From Choanephora cucurbitarum (lineage: Eukaryota; Mucoromycota; Mucoromycetes; Mucorales; Choanephoraceae): a DNA stretch of 50,411 nt. The stretch lies in the NCBI GenBank assembly GCA_025331435.1, contig JAIWNI010000149.1:1-50411 (forward strand). The letters run 5' to 3'. This document shows positions 23,474-34,952 of the stretch, one piece after another. How positions within the stretch are numbered: the stretch's first letter is position 1; the number at the start of each line of letters is the position of its first letter. The translations under genes were made by a program, and so were the position numbers. The notes under the pieces were generated by a model. It was not told the DNA's origin. It searched no databases and saw nothing but the letters and a program-made list of their open reading frames with translations.

Positions 23474-26400
23474 AAAAAAATAGACTCTGTTCGAATGATG
23501 AGTATCTTTGAGGTTGATGCAAGACCCCTTTCAATTAAAAAAAGCACAGTCGCATTGGATATGCTCCGAGGTTTGTAACACCTTTCAGTTTGACCGAACG
23601 ACTTTTCAGTTTTCGCTTTTTACTCATGTAGTTCTTAATCGCGTTTTCAATGCAACCTTTCCTTTCTTGTAGTGTTTAAACAATTAACATCCTGCTGGAC
23701 ACAACAATATTTGATGACTCTGGCTTAAACCTTAAACTTGCTTTACACCTCATTGACAGCAGTTGCACTTTCTGTGTGAAATACTGAAGAGATCTAAACG
23801 CCTTAATCAGATTCGATAACTTGCTATGGTATCCAATACAGTTCTTATTATCATATTGATTTTCACTATCATTAATGATGTTGGAAGATGTTGTGTAGAT
23901 TAGACAAGATATTTCAAGAAGATATACGTCTATCATCATAGATCCAGAGCTCCTTATAACTTCGTAGGCGACCTTCCATCTCACTATGTCTTGACAACTT
24001 GTGCTCATCAATACATTCATACTTCCTATTAGCTTTTACCGGCGTTCAATTTTTATATAAAGATGACCTTTTAGGACTTCAGTAGTTGAGATCTTTATCC
24101 ATAGTATGTATTATAATAGGGTGTCAAGAAAGGTTAGAGTTGATAACCATTCTTTTAAACCGCCATATGTCCTTCCAGTTGATGTGCATTCCTGTATTTA
24201 AGAATGATCTGAATACGTCTTCCTTCAATTCTGTGCTACAGAGTGGTTCATATCCATTTGAACGTTATGATGGATATTATATATTCTTCATATCAATGGG
24301 TACTGTTAGCGTATGTATTGCACCTCAAGTATTGACTCCCTCATTAGGCAATTACACTATTACAGAACTTGATAAAGATCTTACATGTGCTTGTTATGGT
24401 GTGCGTTCTTTGCTTTATAAATCATCAGTCATCCTTGTAAAATTATCCGTTTGACTTTAATGGACCTCTGTTCCATATGCTTTTTCATTGCTATTACTTT
24501 TGTTGACCGTTACTCTAGTATAAGATGACTATAACAATGTATAGTCTGACTGTCTTGTATAAGTTACACAGAACAAATGTAATGGACCCAATACCGGCAA
24601 CATGAACAAAGACATATCCAACATTGTTAGCTGCTTAATGATGAAGCTCTTGATTGTATTATTACTGTTTGGATAAACACTGATGTTCGCTTTCGGTCCC
24701 AATCGTTGTTAGATATCTTACAGCCTTCATCTCACAGCAGATATATGTAATAATTTCATGCGAAGTCCAAGACATCTATTTATTTCGTCACTTTCTCTTA
24801 GCCATTCATTGGTGGAGTGCTATCTTTTCTTCCCATCACTACTCAGATTATACTAAATACAGGCTGTTTTTTCTCATTCCCCCATTTTTTCTTTTCTTCT
24901 TCTTTACTAACTGCACAGTAAAGGTAAGCTTCTTCTTTAAGATCGCTTGATGTACAAGTACCAATTCTTTATTGCTTCTTCAATCAAAAGTACACAGGCA
25001 ATGTAAGGATCATTTATCCACTTCTACATCTCAGTATCGCTTTATCTTACTACGCAGTAAACAATAATCCTCATCCTTATCTACACATCACTTCAATATA
25101 TATCCCCATATCACACCAAGTTCATTTGCCAAAGAAGCCAATCTGTATACTTCTATTGATCACTCCCTCACTATACTTTGTCACCAGTTGCACATCTTTG
25201 TTGATTGTTATCTCACTCTTCCTTATTCCATCTCAATGCACACTATTAGCACAACTACTTTTCAATATCCCAAGCTATCTTCAAGTTCAATACTGTAGCC
25301 TCATCTTGATTTATTTGCTTGTCCATTGATTATTTTGTCTTTGTCTTTTGCCTGATTGCCCATTGTCTAATACATATTATTTAATAAATTGTCTCATCAC
25401 AACGCAAAGGTGTTGGGGTGACAAATATATTCTGTAAACACAGACAGTGTTGTGATTCACAGAGTGTGTCGTGAAACACAGACATGAGTTTTTGTATAAT
25501 ATGGTTTTATGGCTCAACTTGTCATGATAACGAGATTTCTGATTAGCAAGTAGTAATACAGACGTTAGACATATGCTGCAGGTTTTTTTTAAAGCGATTG
25601 AAGAAGTTAATTTTTTGACCTACGATTACATGTTGTTTTTCTCTATACAAAGAGAGACTTTGAAGTTCAATCAACTTTTTTGGAGTGTGAGAAAGTTGTG
25701 TCAGATAAAAAGTGACACTATGATTGAGTAAATATGAATGCTTGCACTGAAAACACTTGCGGTCGTAATCAAATTCAATGCAAAAAGTAAAACAATATCA
25801 TATCATTTAAATTTCCTTTGGGTCTCATTAGTGAATGTATATTTTCTTATCCTCCAGAACCACACTAAATATCAAACTATTTTAAACAACCTTATTTTTC
25901 TTTTCCCTTTCTTCCTTTGGTTGAAAATGCACAGTAAAAGGCTACCTTTATTCTGTATACATCGATCCATGGAATGATGTTAAATAAACAATTTGTTATA
26001 ATATTTGTTCACCCATAGTTAGTTCTACTCAGTAGTGCGTTGTCTATTACCTATACATGTATTCCAGATTGCTTATCTTCGAAATGCCTTAAATTGAATC
26101 TCTATTACAGTAGAAGAGTTGATCTCGTTCACCTCTGTTTCCAATGCTAACTACTATCTCAGAAATTAGTCACATGTACCCAATGCAAAGTTGTCATTCC
26201 AATAGAGACAAATCGTTTTTACTTATTTGTAAGTCGTATGGCTCCGCTTTTTTACTGGTCTATCATTAAGTTTCAGGTATGTTGAACATTAATATTATGC
26301 CTTTGCTCTCATATATTGAAACTGCCGTTCTTAACAAATACGTGCTTCTATCTAGTATTGGCTTACTTTATACATTCAAGTTCTGCTCTGATTTTGAATC

Positions 26401-28703
26401 CATGAAGAGTGTCTTGTTGTATTGTTTGTCGTCATATCTTACACTTCTGGTGGATGTTTATCTCTTGGCATGCTAATGCTGAGGACATGATAATTTCAAG
26501 GTCTTCAAGTTGACTCTCATCTCCATAACTTGTGTGTTGTCTGGTTCTTTGCAATGTCGTATATTCGTTTTTCTACATCGCATATGCTGATACCGTGGGC
26601 CCAAATGCATGTTTTAGTCATTTATAGTTGAAGCAGCCTTCTATAAGCTTGATCGTACATAGGTGGTAATTGCCTTACAGCTGTCGTTTATTGGTATGGA
26701 CAAACCACTGATTAAAGTGTATTTCATTAACTATATTTGATTCAGAAACAACTAATCTTTATAAGCGCGTCTGTTTCTTCGGCTTGCCTTCTCAACATGT
26801 TGTCGACATTCCCATGACGAGTCGTGCATCATCACTCATTGACCCCATCATGCCGATCCCAGTAGGTTCATGTTGCTGCATCTTCAAGGTCTTGCTGCCG
26901 GAAACGTAGATTGGCTTTGCTAACGAGCTTTGGTAACTTTTATAGGCTTCATAAATGAAGGAAAAAAAAGAGATTTTAATTTTCGGAATTTATCTTATTA
27001 GCAACGCCTTCTCAAAATGAAGCTTTTACTTCTAGACTGTCGTATTTGACTTATCACATACTCTTCTATTCGAATGAGACTACCTTTCAATGGATTCACT
27101 CTCCGGCTTGTTCCAATATAGTTTTTTTTTGCTTTCTTTAATGAGCTCTTCCTCACACTTTAATAAAAGGATAAAACAGAGACTCATCATTCTTTGACTT
27201 TCATTCTTTCATATTCTTAAGTTTGAGCTGTATTAAGTTCTAACTTATCACTAAGCCTTAAACCCACACAGGCGACTCTACAAACTATGCTCTGTTATCT
27301 TAAATCGAGGACTTTATTTATTATAGGAAGAAATATCAAATCAGCGTAGAAGCCTTAATGACGCTAATGTAAGACATCCACTTAGACATAGGGCTCATAT
27401 TAATTCTGTATCCTTTATAGTCACTCACAACTTTATCCACTATCATGATCAATCCATCAAAATTCAATATAACAAAACACTTCATTTCATGCATTGACTG
27501 TTTGCGGTACACTTTTATTGTGATTACGATGTGCTTTTATATGAATTCATCAAATGAAATCTCTAAACCATCGCTAAAAGAATATAATTCTAAAAAGGAG
27601 CCAAGGATGTACCTACATATATAACATCCGATCAAGTTTTCTGTAAAACTAATATAATTCATTGGCCCATTCCAACAAACGAGCTTCCATTATAAGCAAT
27701 CTTAAACAAGCGTTTTATATAAGGGTATTCTATATCCGGTCATTCTCTAAACCTCTGACGAATCATATTACTCATCAAATGCAATTCAAGTTATCACTAT
27801 TCGTGAAAATAAACACAAAGTTGAATATGATAGGTCACGAAAAACTTAATGCGTAAAATCTAAAGCCTTTGATTAGCTAAAATACGTCTCTTTATGGTAA
27901 CAGATGTTCGGATCCCCCACTTTTGAACACCACTTTGATGCGAATTACTCAATTTTTTGAATTTCACCAACTCAGATGTCCCAATGAGAAATCTGTGCTT
28001 ACGAACTTTTTTACTCAAATATACACTTTCTTACACACCTAATTTTTCCCCATGAGCTGTAGTGTCTAGTTACCTATCGGCTACGTTTTGTATCATCTTT
28101 TGCACTTGCGATTACACTCATGTCCATCCATGACTTGCCATTATAACTAATTCTATTGATGCTGCATTATCACAAGTACTACTGATTATTTTGAATACAC
28201 CGTACCAGATCACTTCGTACTCTTTGTATGATCGATAAGACTGTGTATATAAGCTTGATTACTATTGTTATCCATTTCTATCCTATGTCATTGATTACTC
28301 ACTTGAATCTATACAATACTAGCCTCTTTCATCTTCTACTTTATGCTTCTTTCTTTCTTTGCCTTGGGTTCCATTCGTTAAGCTCATATGGTTGTTGCTG
28401 CTTCTTTACCAAGTGCTTTTCCGGTCCAATGATCGTTGGTGATAACTGATCCAACCGCTGCTGCAGGCTCATGTAAATGAACTATTTGGAAGTCAAATAT
28501 ACTGCTGTCAAGGTCATCAGCTATACTGTTGTGCATAGTTGTCAATTCAAGGATGTTTTTTGTTGGTATGGTGCCTACACCACTTGCTATAACAACAAGA
28601 CTTACTCATCATCGGTAACTGATACGCGTTAACATAAACAATTCCAACTTTTGTTTCAACAAGTGATTCAGGTCTCATGTTTATTCTTTTTTTCAAAAAG
28701 ACG
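23474..28703. other. Long intergenic stretch, no gene recognised
   Basis: 5.2 kb, AT-rich with long pyrimidine-rich tracts on the plus strand (about 24800-25400 and 27120-27250). Frames over 60 codons exist, the longest about 120 codons near 24086-24454, but none shows a known motif or homologue in the window. The only structured item noted is a CACTA-like terminus at 28054-28064. Confidence 0.55.
28054..28064 (+). repeat. Possible CACTA-type right terminus
   Basis: GAGCTGTAGTG, preceded by AATTTTTCCCC. It resembles the terminus of repeat X at 34091-34100 (CGCTGTAGTG after AAATTTTCCTG). Reverse complement CACTACAGC. No partner left end was found, so this is tentative. Confidence 0.3.
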
Positions 28704-28994
28704 ATCTATTTGGTGTTTCTTTATCTATATTGCTTCTCGTGTTGACAATTTGGCTCTTCTGATGACTTGTTTCACTGCTTCATGTGCATCGGCTGGTCTG
28801 TAGGCATCAAGAAAAAAGAAAGAAGAAATATGATAAGGCCAAGGAAAAAATTCCAGCTGAGTTTTAAAGCTAAAGTGATTCTAGCACTAGATCTGTCAAG
28901 CGGTAGAAAATTCTCTGAAGGCTGCATCCATCATGAAAATGTGTACCATTCATTTAGAAATCGTTCTCCAAGGTCAACCAAAAGGCGCGTCTGC
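28704..28994 (+). repeat. Repeat X, segment R1 (copy 1)
   Basis: 291 bp matching 45985-45696 on the minus strand at roughly 80-85% by eye, almost without indels. A conserved frame (FKAKVILALDLSSGRK...GCIHHENVYH) is open in both copies, with several synonymous changes, suggesting a former coding segment I cannot name. TE-C begins at its right edge. Confidence 0.85.
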
Positions 28995-29006
28995 TTTCAC
29001 CACCAT
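28994..29006 (+). repeat. TE-C left terminal inverted repeat
   Basis: CTTTCACCACCAT, the exact reverse complement of 33711-33723. Similarity between the elements' flanks and the other copy of repeat X stops here. Confidence 0.55.
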
Positions 29007-29093
29007 CGATTTTTTTTGCGATTCCGACACAAGTAGCGGGGATAAGTTAACGAGCCTTTTCTGAAAGAGGGGGTGGTGAAGTTCAATTTAGAT

Positions 29094-29129
29094 GGGGGTG
29101 ATGGGGGGTATTGGGGGTACAATGGGGGG
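29094..29129 (+). other. G-quadruplex-like block near TE-C left end
   Basis: Four runs of five or six G at 29094-29098, 29103-29108, 29113-29117 and 29124-29129 with loops of 4, 4 and 6 nt; a fifth run lies at 29069-29073. It is extreme in this AT-rich setting. Confidence 0.75.
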
Positions 29130-29206
29130 CCGGATTCTTTTGATATTTCAGATGCAAAAATAGGTTTCAAATAAAAATACTTTATTGGATCAAAAAATGC
29201 TAGCTT

Positions 29207-29448
29207 GCTCACCTGCTACTAGGCTCTGGACTCCCACTGCTAGGCCCCTGGTCGCTTCTGCTAGGCTTTGGTTGCTAGGATAGGCTGTATTAACCCTGGA
29301 CTACAGGTAGACAGATAAATAGGCTTCTACAGCTCATATCCGTTCTACACTGCATCCAAGATTAATACAGCCTATTCTAGCAACCAAAGCCTAGCAGAAG
29401 CGACCAGGGGCCTAGCAGTGGGAGTCCAGAGCCTAGTAACAGGTGAGC
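29207..29448. repeat. Long inverted repeat, 87-bp arms
   Basis: Arms 29207-29293 and 29362-29448 match at 85 of 87 positions and are separated by 68 nt. Each arm is itself built from about 21-bp units around CTAGGC...TGG. Transcribed, it would form a long near-perfect hairpin. It lies between the left end and the transposase of TE-C. Confidence 0.95.
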
Positions 29449-30070
29449 TTTGATAAATTCCAGTAAACAATGAGGGTATCAGCTACGCTTGAAGTAGTTG
29501 TTGATCCTAGCTTAATGACAAAGTATTAGCAGTAGAAGGATATTATCAGATACACAATACTTACATCAATAGCCACTGACATTTATCGAGAATAATATGG
29601 TCTACAAAAAATAGCCTCATTAGTACTAGACTTTTTAGATGATTCGTTAGGGTTTACTCACTTCATCTTGAAACTATCTCGCATCTGCTCATCCTAACTT
29701 TATATAAGTGTCAGTAAGCAGTAATACTATAACGTGCTCAAGATACCTGTTGCGTTCCACGTTTTGAAGAGATAGGAGTAAAGTGATATACAAAATAAAC
29801 ATGTGCTTGACTATAGTTTTAAAAAAAAATAACAAAGAGGAAAAAAATAAAAAATTTCTTAAGTCCTACCACTAAAAAAGTATTTCTGCAGCCCACTAAA
29901 TAGCCATAAGTGACCTAGACTAAAAAATCAATTTGATCTGCTTTTGCTAATCAATTACAACTTGGTGCAAACAGACAGTTATCTGCATGTCAGTATCCAT
30001 AATCATCTTTTTTTTTATTCTTTTCATATATACTTCTCACTTTCTACTTCACAAGTTTTATGATAACAAA

Positions 30071-33000
30071 ATGTACCCATATCAAAGAAAACAACACCCC
30101 ATCCGAACTACTTTGTCTGGAACCAGTATTATTAATGCACGCTCCGAGGAAAGCCACAGATGTCTACTTTGTGATGCAGTTTCATCTACGAGAGGAAATC
30201 TCCAAAAACACATGGTTCGTAAGCATGATCTCACCAAAGAGCGAGCTAATGCGATAATTTTTGAGGGAGACATCTCAATGCAATCGGCTACAGCTGATAA
30301 AATCCAGAAAGAAACGAGTGATGAAGACATTGACTTTGTTTCTGATGATGAAGAAGTTCAGCAGCAAGAAGAAAATGCTGAAGAATTTCTGTTTTATCTC
30401 AAAACTGGACGACTTGGAGAAGCAGTTCCCTTAGACGAACCTGAGTGGAACCCTTTCACTGATCACTTTTTGCCTTTCAAAACCATTGAAAGTATGATTA
30501 TGCATGTGCTGATGAATGGCGATAATGATATGATTTCCGAAAAGATTGATTTGTCAGATATCAAAATGCAGAAAGAAATTATAATCAGATAAAGAAATAC
30601 TGTTTATTGTGTTTAAGATAGAGGTCTAATTATATTAAATGATCTTGCGTCAGATTTGCATTGGTAAGACATTATTTAGAATTCGTTTGTTAGGGGTTCG
30701 AGTTAGTAAGTATATTCATTATTACGACATCATTGTAGAGGAGTATTGTATAATGTAGTCTCGGTCGATTACATATACATTTATTTCAACTCGTATCACT
30801 CAAATCATGCAATCTTGCCATAATTTATTCACCTTGTGAACCAACCGATCTCAGACATTGAAGTCATAAGAGAATAATTCGCTCGATCATTGAAAACCCT
30901 TATTAGTTATGTCATGTTGTACACTTGACACAACAAGGATGATGAAAAAGATTCTTAATGCTTTCAAACTGGTGTTGATTGTTGCCGAAAAGGCGTTCAA
31001 AGACAAAAGACGAGTTCTTCTTCCTACATTAAACGAGTTGATGAGATATCAAAAAATATGACTAATGCAATCCCTATCTTCCCTTTAAGAAACATTGCCG
31101 TTGATCTGGGTAACAATGAAACAGCAAACGCTACCATCAACATGTCATCAGATCACCTTCAATTCTTGGCTGCTAATCCCAAAAAAGCACCATTGATTTT
31201 TTCTGTTCTTGATCTTACACCAGATCAATCTACATGTCTTCAGCAAGCTGAGAATGGCAATCCCATTCTTTGTTTCAGCAACCGATGTGGAGCTTCGATG
31301 GAGAAGATGTTTGGTCAGGCGATGTTGTTCAGTGCTCAATGGATGACCAAAGTTACAATATCTTGATGAAGTCATTCCACAAAATGCATTTTGATATGTT
31401 TGTCAAATGCTACCAAGTAGTAATGTATGACAACACTGAAGCAGTCTATTTATCAGAAGTAGAAATACATGTACCAGTACTGCAACTACAATCAATTGTA
31501 TTTGTAAACCGAAACAGACCTGTCTTTCAGTCGGACGGTACTATGGTAACACCCGAGCTTCTAAAGCTTTTTACTATCCAACATCATTTCAAGAAGCAAG
31601 TCGAAGGTTCCTTAGGCAAGTACTATAAGGTCAAAATAAGCCCTATCACTCTCTTCACTGATGATACTAGTGGCAACAGCAGTAAGCATTTCAATGCTTA
31701 TGAGAGCTGGTCGATGCGGTGCGCATGAATGTCCTTTCGAAATTGCTCTTCTATTGAAAACTTCCACTTTCTTGGAACAGTGTCAAAGAAGAATGTTGGT
31801 AGCGGCACAAGTTTTCTCCCTGCTCTTGTTGATGACTTGAAACAGCTAGAGGACGGAATCAAGATGTGGTCAGCTGTTGACAATGAGTATGTGATTGTGG
31901 TAGCACCCTTGATGTGGATAGAAGTAAACTCACCATGCCATTCAGAGCTGTGTGGTTTGTTGGGCCTCAAAACGTTGTATCCCTGCAGAAAATGCTACAT
32001 ACTTCTTTCTCGAAGAAGAGACGCTCTTAACTCTCTGGAGCATTTCTCTCAAGAACACCAGGAAAGAACGAAGGAGCATTACCTTCTCGCTGCGTCAACA
32101 CTCAAAAGAAGTTCAATGATCGTTGAGGCTCCCCAAGCAGGATTCACGACAAAGGCCTCAGATTTGTCATTCAAGAATCGAAGCACAAACTCCTTGCTAC
32201 AATTGGAGTCCTTTGACCCTCAACAGGATACACCAACGGATATCCTCCACACTGTTCTCTTGGGGATAGCCAAATATTTGACCAACGACCTGGTCAAACT
32301 TGTGGTAACAGATGAACAAACAAGAAGAGTAAATGCTGCTTTGGACTCATACAAGAGTTCACTAGGATTCTCTCGTCAATTTAGCAGAAACCTCAATTAC
32401 TGTGGTTCTTTTCTTGGAAGGGATTATAAGTCGCTGTTGCAAATCTTGCCAGTTATCTTGATCACCGAGTTTCCCATTGCTGAAGATCATTTAGGTCGCT
32501 TGATTCTTCGTTTCATTAAGCTTTGTAAGCTTTGTTCATTGTTGTTCGTAAGATAGGTAACCGAAAAGTTTGCCTTTTATGTTGATGAAGTTGATATCGC
32601 CGCAAAAGGTCTGATCAAATCCTTATATGACTATGATTGTACATGTACCTTAAAGATGCATCAACCATTTACCTTGAAGACGAAAGTGCACTTCCTTACG
32701 CATTTAACTAGAGATATTAAGCGTTTCGGCACTGCTCTCAACTTTGAAACTGAAAAGAGAGAACACTTCAACAAACATATCAGAGAGCATATCCTACACA
32801 CGAACAAAATCAATGTTTCAAACCAGATTGCTGTTAAATTTGGAAAACAATCAATGATCAGACATGTTGTTGATGGTGGTTCTTGGGTTGATGCAAATCA
32901 ATCAAGGGTTAAAGCCGGAAACAAAATACTCGAATTCGTGCAAAATCAAGATGCTGCTTTCTATCATAACTATTTTGGAGGAACAAAAGAATTTGCTGAC

Positions 33001-33333
33001 AACAATGATAACTCTTATGCCACACCGAAAGTCAAGAATGGTTTGTTTGCGGTCTTTAAGAGTAAAAGCAATGATAGTGAAAGATACATTGGCTTTTACA
33101 ACAACGATATGATTACCTTTTGGCAAGTACAACAGCCAACTGTTGAAAATATTCAGAATAATGTTCTCCTGGCAATTCAAACTTCTTATATGGTCAATTA
33201 CAACGATTGGGAAATTGAGCATGTTCTTGATATGCATACTAGATACCGATCCGATCAATGTCGCTTAATCAACTTGAGTAAATTTGGTAATTATTGGCAT
33301 CTCAGGTACAAAGTAGGACTTATGGATATTTAA
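30071..33333 (+). pseudogene. Tnp2-type transposase of TE-C (third lineage), broken
   Basis: From MYPYQRKQHPIR at 30071; a C2H2 finger follows (CLLCDAVSS...HMVRKH, CX2CX12HX4H), then an acidic linker. Recognisable blocks: LQFLAANPKKAPLIFSVLDL, DGEDVWSGDVVQCSMDDQS, ISPITLFTDDTSGNSSKHFN (first Asp), FLPALVDDLKQLEDGI, WIEVNSPCHSELCGLLGLKT with YPCRKC, DTPTDILHTVLLGIAKYL, and a C-terminal domain ending YWHLRYKVGL. The DDTSGN and SPCHSEL style is that of a widespread fungal Tnp2 group, unlike A/B or D/E. Breaks: no clear coding 30593-30990, a frame change near 31265, TGA at 31726-31728, TAG at 32554-32556. Relatives usually have D where this copy has N before SPCHSEL. Confidence 0.88.
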
Positions 33334-33376
33334 ACGCTCATCTTTGCTTTCTTTTCATTTACGCTTCACGTATTTT

Positions 33377-33493
33377 GTCTCTATGTCTCTATGCCTCTAT
33401 GCCTCTTTACCTCTATGTCTCTATGCTTCTAGCCCTATGCCCTATGCCCTATGCCCTATGCCCTATGCCCTATGCCCTATGCCCTATGCCCTA
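33377..33493 (+). repeat. Compound minisatellite
   Basis: Several 8-bp units of the TCTCTATG type (33377-33431) run into eight exact 7-bp CCCTATG units (33433-33488) plus a partial one. It starts about 45 nt after the TE-C transposase stop. Telomere-like in appearance but not a known telomere repeat. Confidence 0.95.
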
Positions 33494-33710
33494 ATATAAA
33501 CTATTAAACCTTTTTATCTGAAATACCAAACCTACAATTTTCAAGTTTTTGCTAAGTCCCTTTGAAGTTCAGATTGAGATAGAGCAATTCATTTTATTGG
33601 TTGTTCTCAACAAAATCTGCTCTTAAACGGTTTTAGGGGGGACCGCCCCAACATTTCAACCAATCTGGATCATTGAAAAGTTAAATTTCCTTTTTTGCTA
33701 CTCAATTTTT

Positions 33711-33723
33711 ATGGTGGTGAAAG
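33711..33723 (-). repeat. TE-C right terminal inverted repeat
   Basis: ATGGTGGTGAAAG, the exact reverse complement of 28994-29006. Its last bases overlap the point where similarity to repeat X resumes (AAAGAAGCTC). Confidence 0.55.
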
Positions 33724-34100
33724 AAGCTCAATATGGCTATTAAATAGAATAAGCACGGCATCGTTCTAGAAACTAATAAAGAAATATGTTCACTCATACT
33801 CTAAAGAATGGTCTACACACATTCGTCAATAATTAAAATTAAGTAGAAGCCTACGTATAGTCGTAAAGGAAACCCTGTTTAACCATTGGCAAATGGTCAG
33901 CAGACCAGTATGTTTCATCACAGCCCAGCTGTTCTCTATCGCAGGTTTCTTGCTATCCATCACACGCAGCTGTTCTTTATAGCAGGTTTTCTGCGGCTTG
34001 CCTATGATTTTTCGTGTCATTTTATATGTCCCAACCGCACTGGTTTTATGTTATACAGCACAGTTGCAGTGTGCACCATAAATTTTCCTGCGCTGTAGTG
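33720..34100 (+). repeat. Repeat X, segment R2 (copy 1) with CACTA-type terminus
   Basis: Matches 45500-45118 (minus). It contains two copies of a 41-bp subterminal unit (CTGTTCT-TATAGCAGG type) and ends CGCTGTAGTG, reverse complement CACTACAGCG, a CACTA-style terminus. Similarity to the other copy ends exactly after this GTAGTG, and Crypton-like coding follows within tens of bases. Confidence 0.8.
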
Positions 34101-34142
34101 TTCCTTTTCCAGACTTTACATCAAACAATGTTGGTATGACAC

Positions 34143-34898
34143 TTATCTCTTTTCGAACTAAAAGGCACAAGCTCGATCAGCTATGATGAGTAATTTAAAG
34201 TCTATAAGAAAGTTTTAAGTGGCTGTGGCATCCATTCGATTAAAGTCACCCATATCAACAGAAAGAGTGCAATCAACATGATTGCTCACCAAGGCGGTTT
34301 GGGTGATCAGCAGAGACAAGTTGATCGTTGGGGCTCTGATCGCATGGTCGTCTTTTATTTGTCTGGTCTTCCCGTCGATGCAATCAAGGTCCTTACTGGA
34401 TTCACTATTCGAAAAGGCGATTACTATATCAATCGCGACTTGGAAGCTCCTCCAGCTCTGCCAGAAGAAATGGTTTTTACTCAGATCAATTTTTGGAAAA
34501 AAAAAGTTTGAGAGGGGAAAGGTTCAAACTGATATTGCAGGCCTTAACTTTTTGGATCTTATTAAGTATCTCAGAACAGTTTTCTTACAAGTAAGTAAAT
34601 GATATAATCCTAACATAAGTACTTACGCATTAATTAGGATTTGGTCGTATTGCGCAAGAAGTGTCCCTATCATTATTCGTGGTCCAATTACATCTTCGAC
34701 ACTGACGCCTACAAGCAATTTGAACAAGAGCTTACGCATAACAATGCTCAAAACGATGACAAGCTTAACATGGGTCAACATCTGGAGGTTTTGATGCCTG
34801 AGGTTGCAACTGTTATGAAGCCTGATTTTGAATCGATTGCCAACATTTTGACCACAATGCAATCCACTGTGATTAATAACAATCTGAATTTGAACTGA
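34143..34898 (+). pseudogene. Crypton tyrosine recombinase, C-terminal remnant
   Basis: Reads SSISYDE, a TAA near 34191, then FKVYKKVLSGCGIHSIKVTH, INRKSA, QVDRWGSDRMVVFYLSGLP and VLTGFTIRKGDYYINRDLEAPP. THxxR, RWG and the Tyr of FYLSGLP match the HxxR...Y end of Crypton recombinases, followed by a GCR1_C-like region (FLDLIKYLRTVFLQ / DLVVLRKKCPYHYSWSNYIF). A frame change sits in the A run near 34498-34506. A 47-nt intron with CTAAC branch point (about 34591-34637) has GTAAGT...TTAG ends. The stop is at 34896-34898. The catalytic Arg and N-terminal half are missing upstream, where repeat X now ends. Cryptons integrate by tyrosine recombination of circular DNA; this remnant cannot. Confidence 0.8.
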
Positions 34899-34952
34899 TA
34901 TCCGTCTGAAGTTTCAGAGATTTTTCATCTGAGAAGCTCGTTCTTCAGAGAC

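Larger units (their letters stand above)
28994..33723 (+). mobile_element. TE-C: Tnp2-type element inserted in repeat X
   Basis: 4.73 kb with perfect 13-bp inverted ends (CTTTCACCACCAT / ATGGTGGTGAAAG). It separates segment R1 from segment R2 of repeat X, which in the 45-46 kb copy are only 195 bp apart; those 195 bp are absent here. No direct target duplication is seen, so insertion was accompanied or followed by a deletion, or the ends are not exactly as drawn. It carries one transposase pseudogene and no accessory gene. Confidence 0.6.

Noticed and set aside
24086..24454. 122-codon open frame on the plus strand
   Set aside because: Hydrophobic, biased composition, no motif, no homologue in the window, another frame open opposite. 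Not supported as a gene.
30645..30720. tRNA-like sequence (GGGGTTCGAG with TTGGTAAGAC upstream)
   Set aside because: The D-arm can pair but the T-stem and acceptor stem do not, and no anticodon arm forms. Probably chance.
33433..33493. Telomere repeat
   Set aside because: The unit is CCCTATG, not CCCTAA, and it is embedded in an element with coding sequence on both sides.
33294..33494. Open frame through the minisatellite (CPMPYAL repeats)
   Set aside because: It is a translation of the 7-bp tandem repeat and overlaps the real transposase C-terminus.
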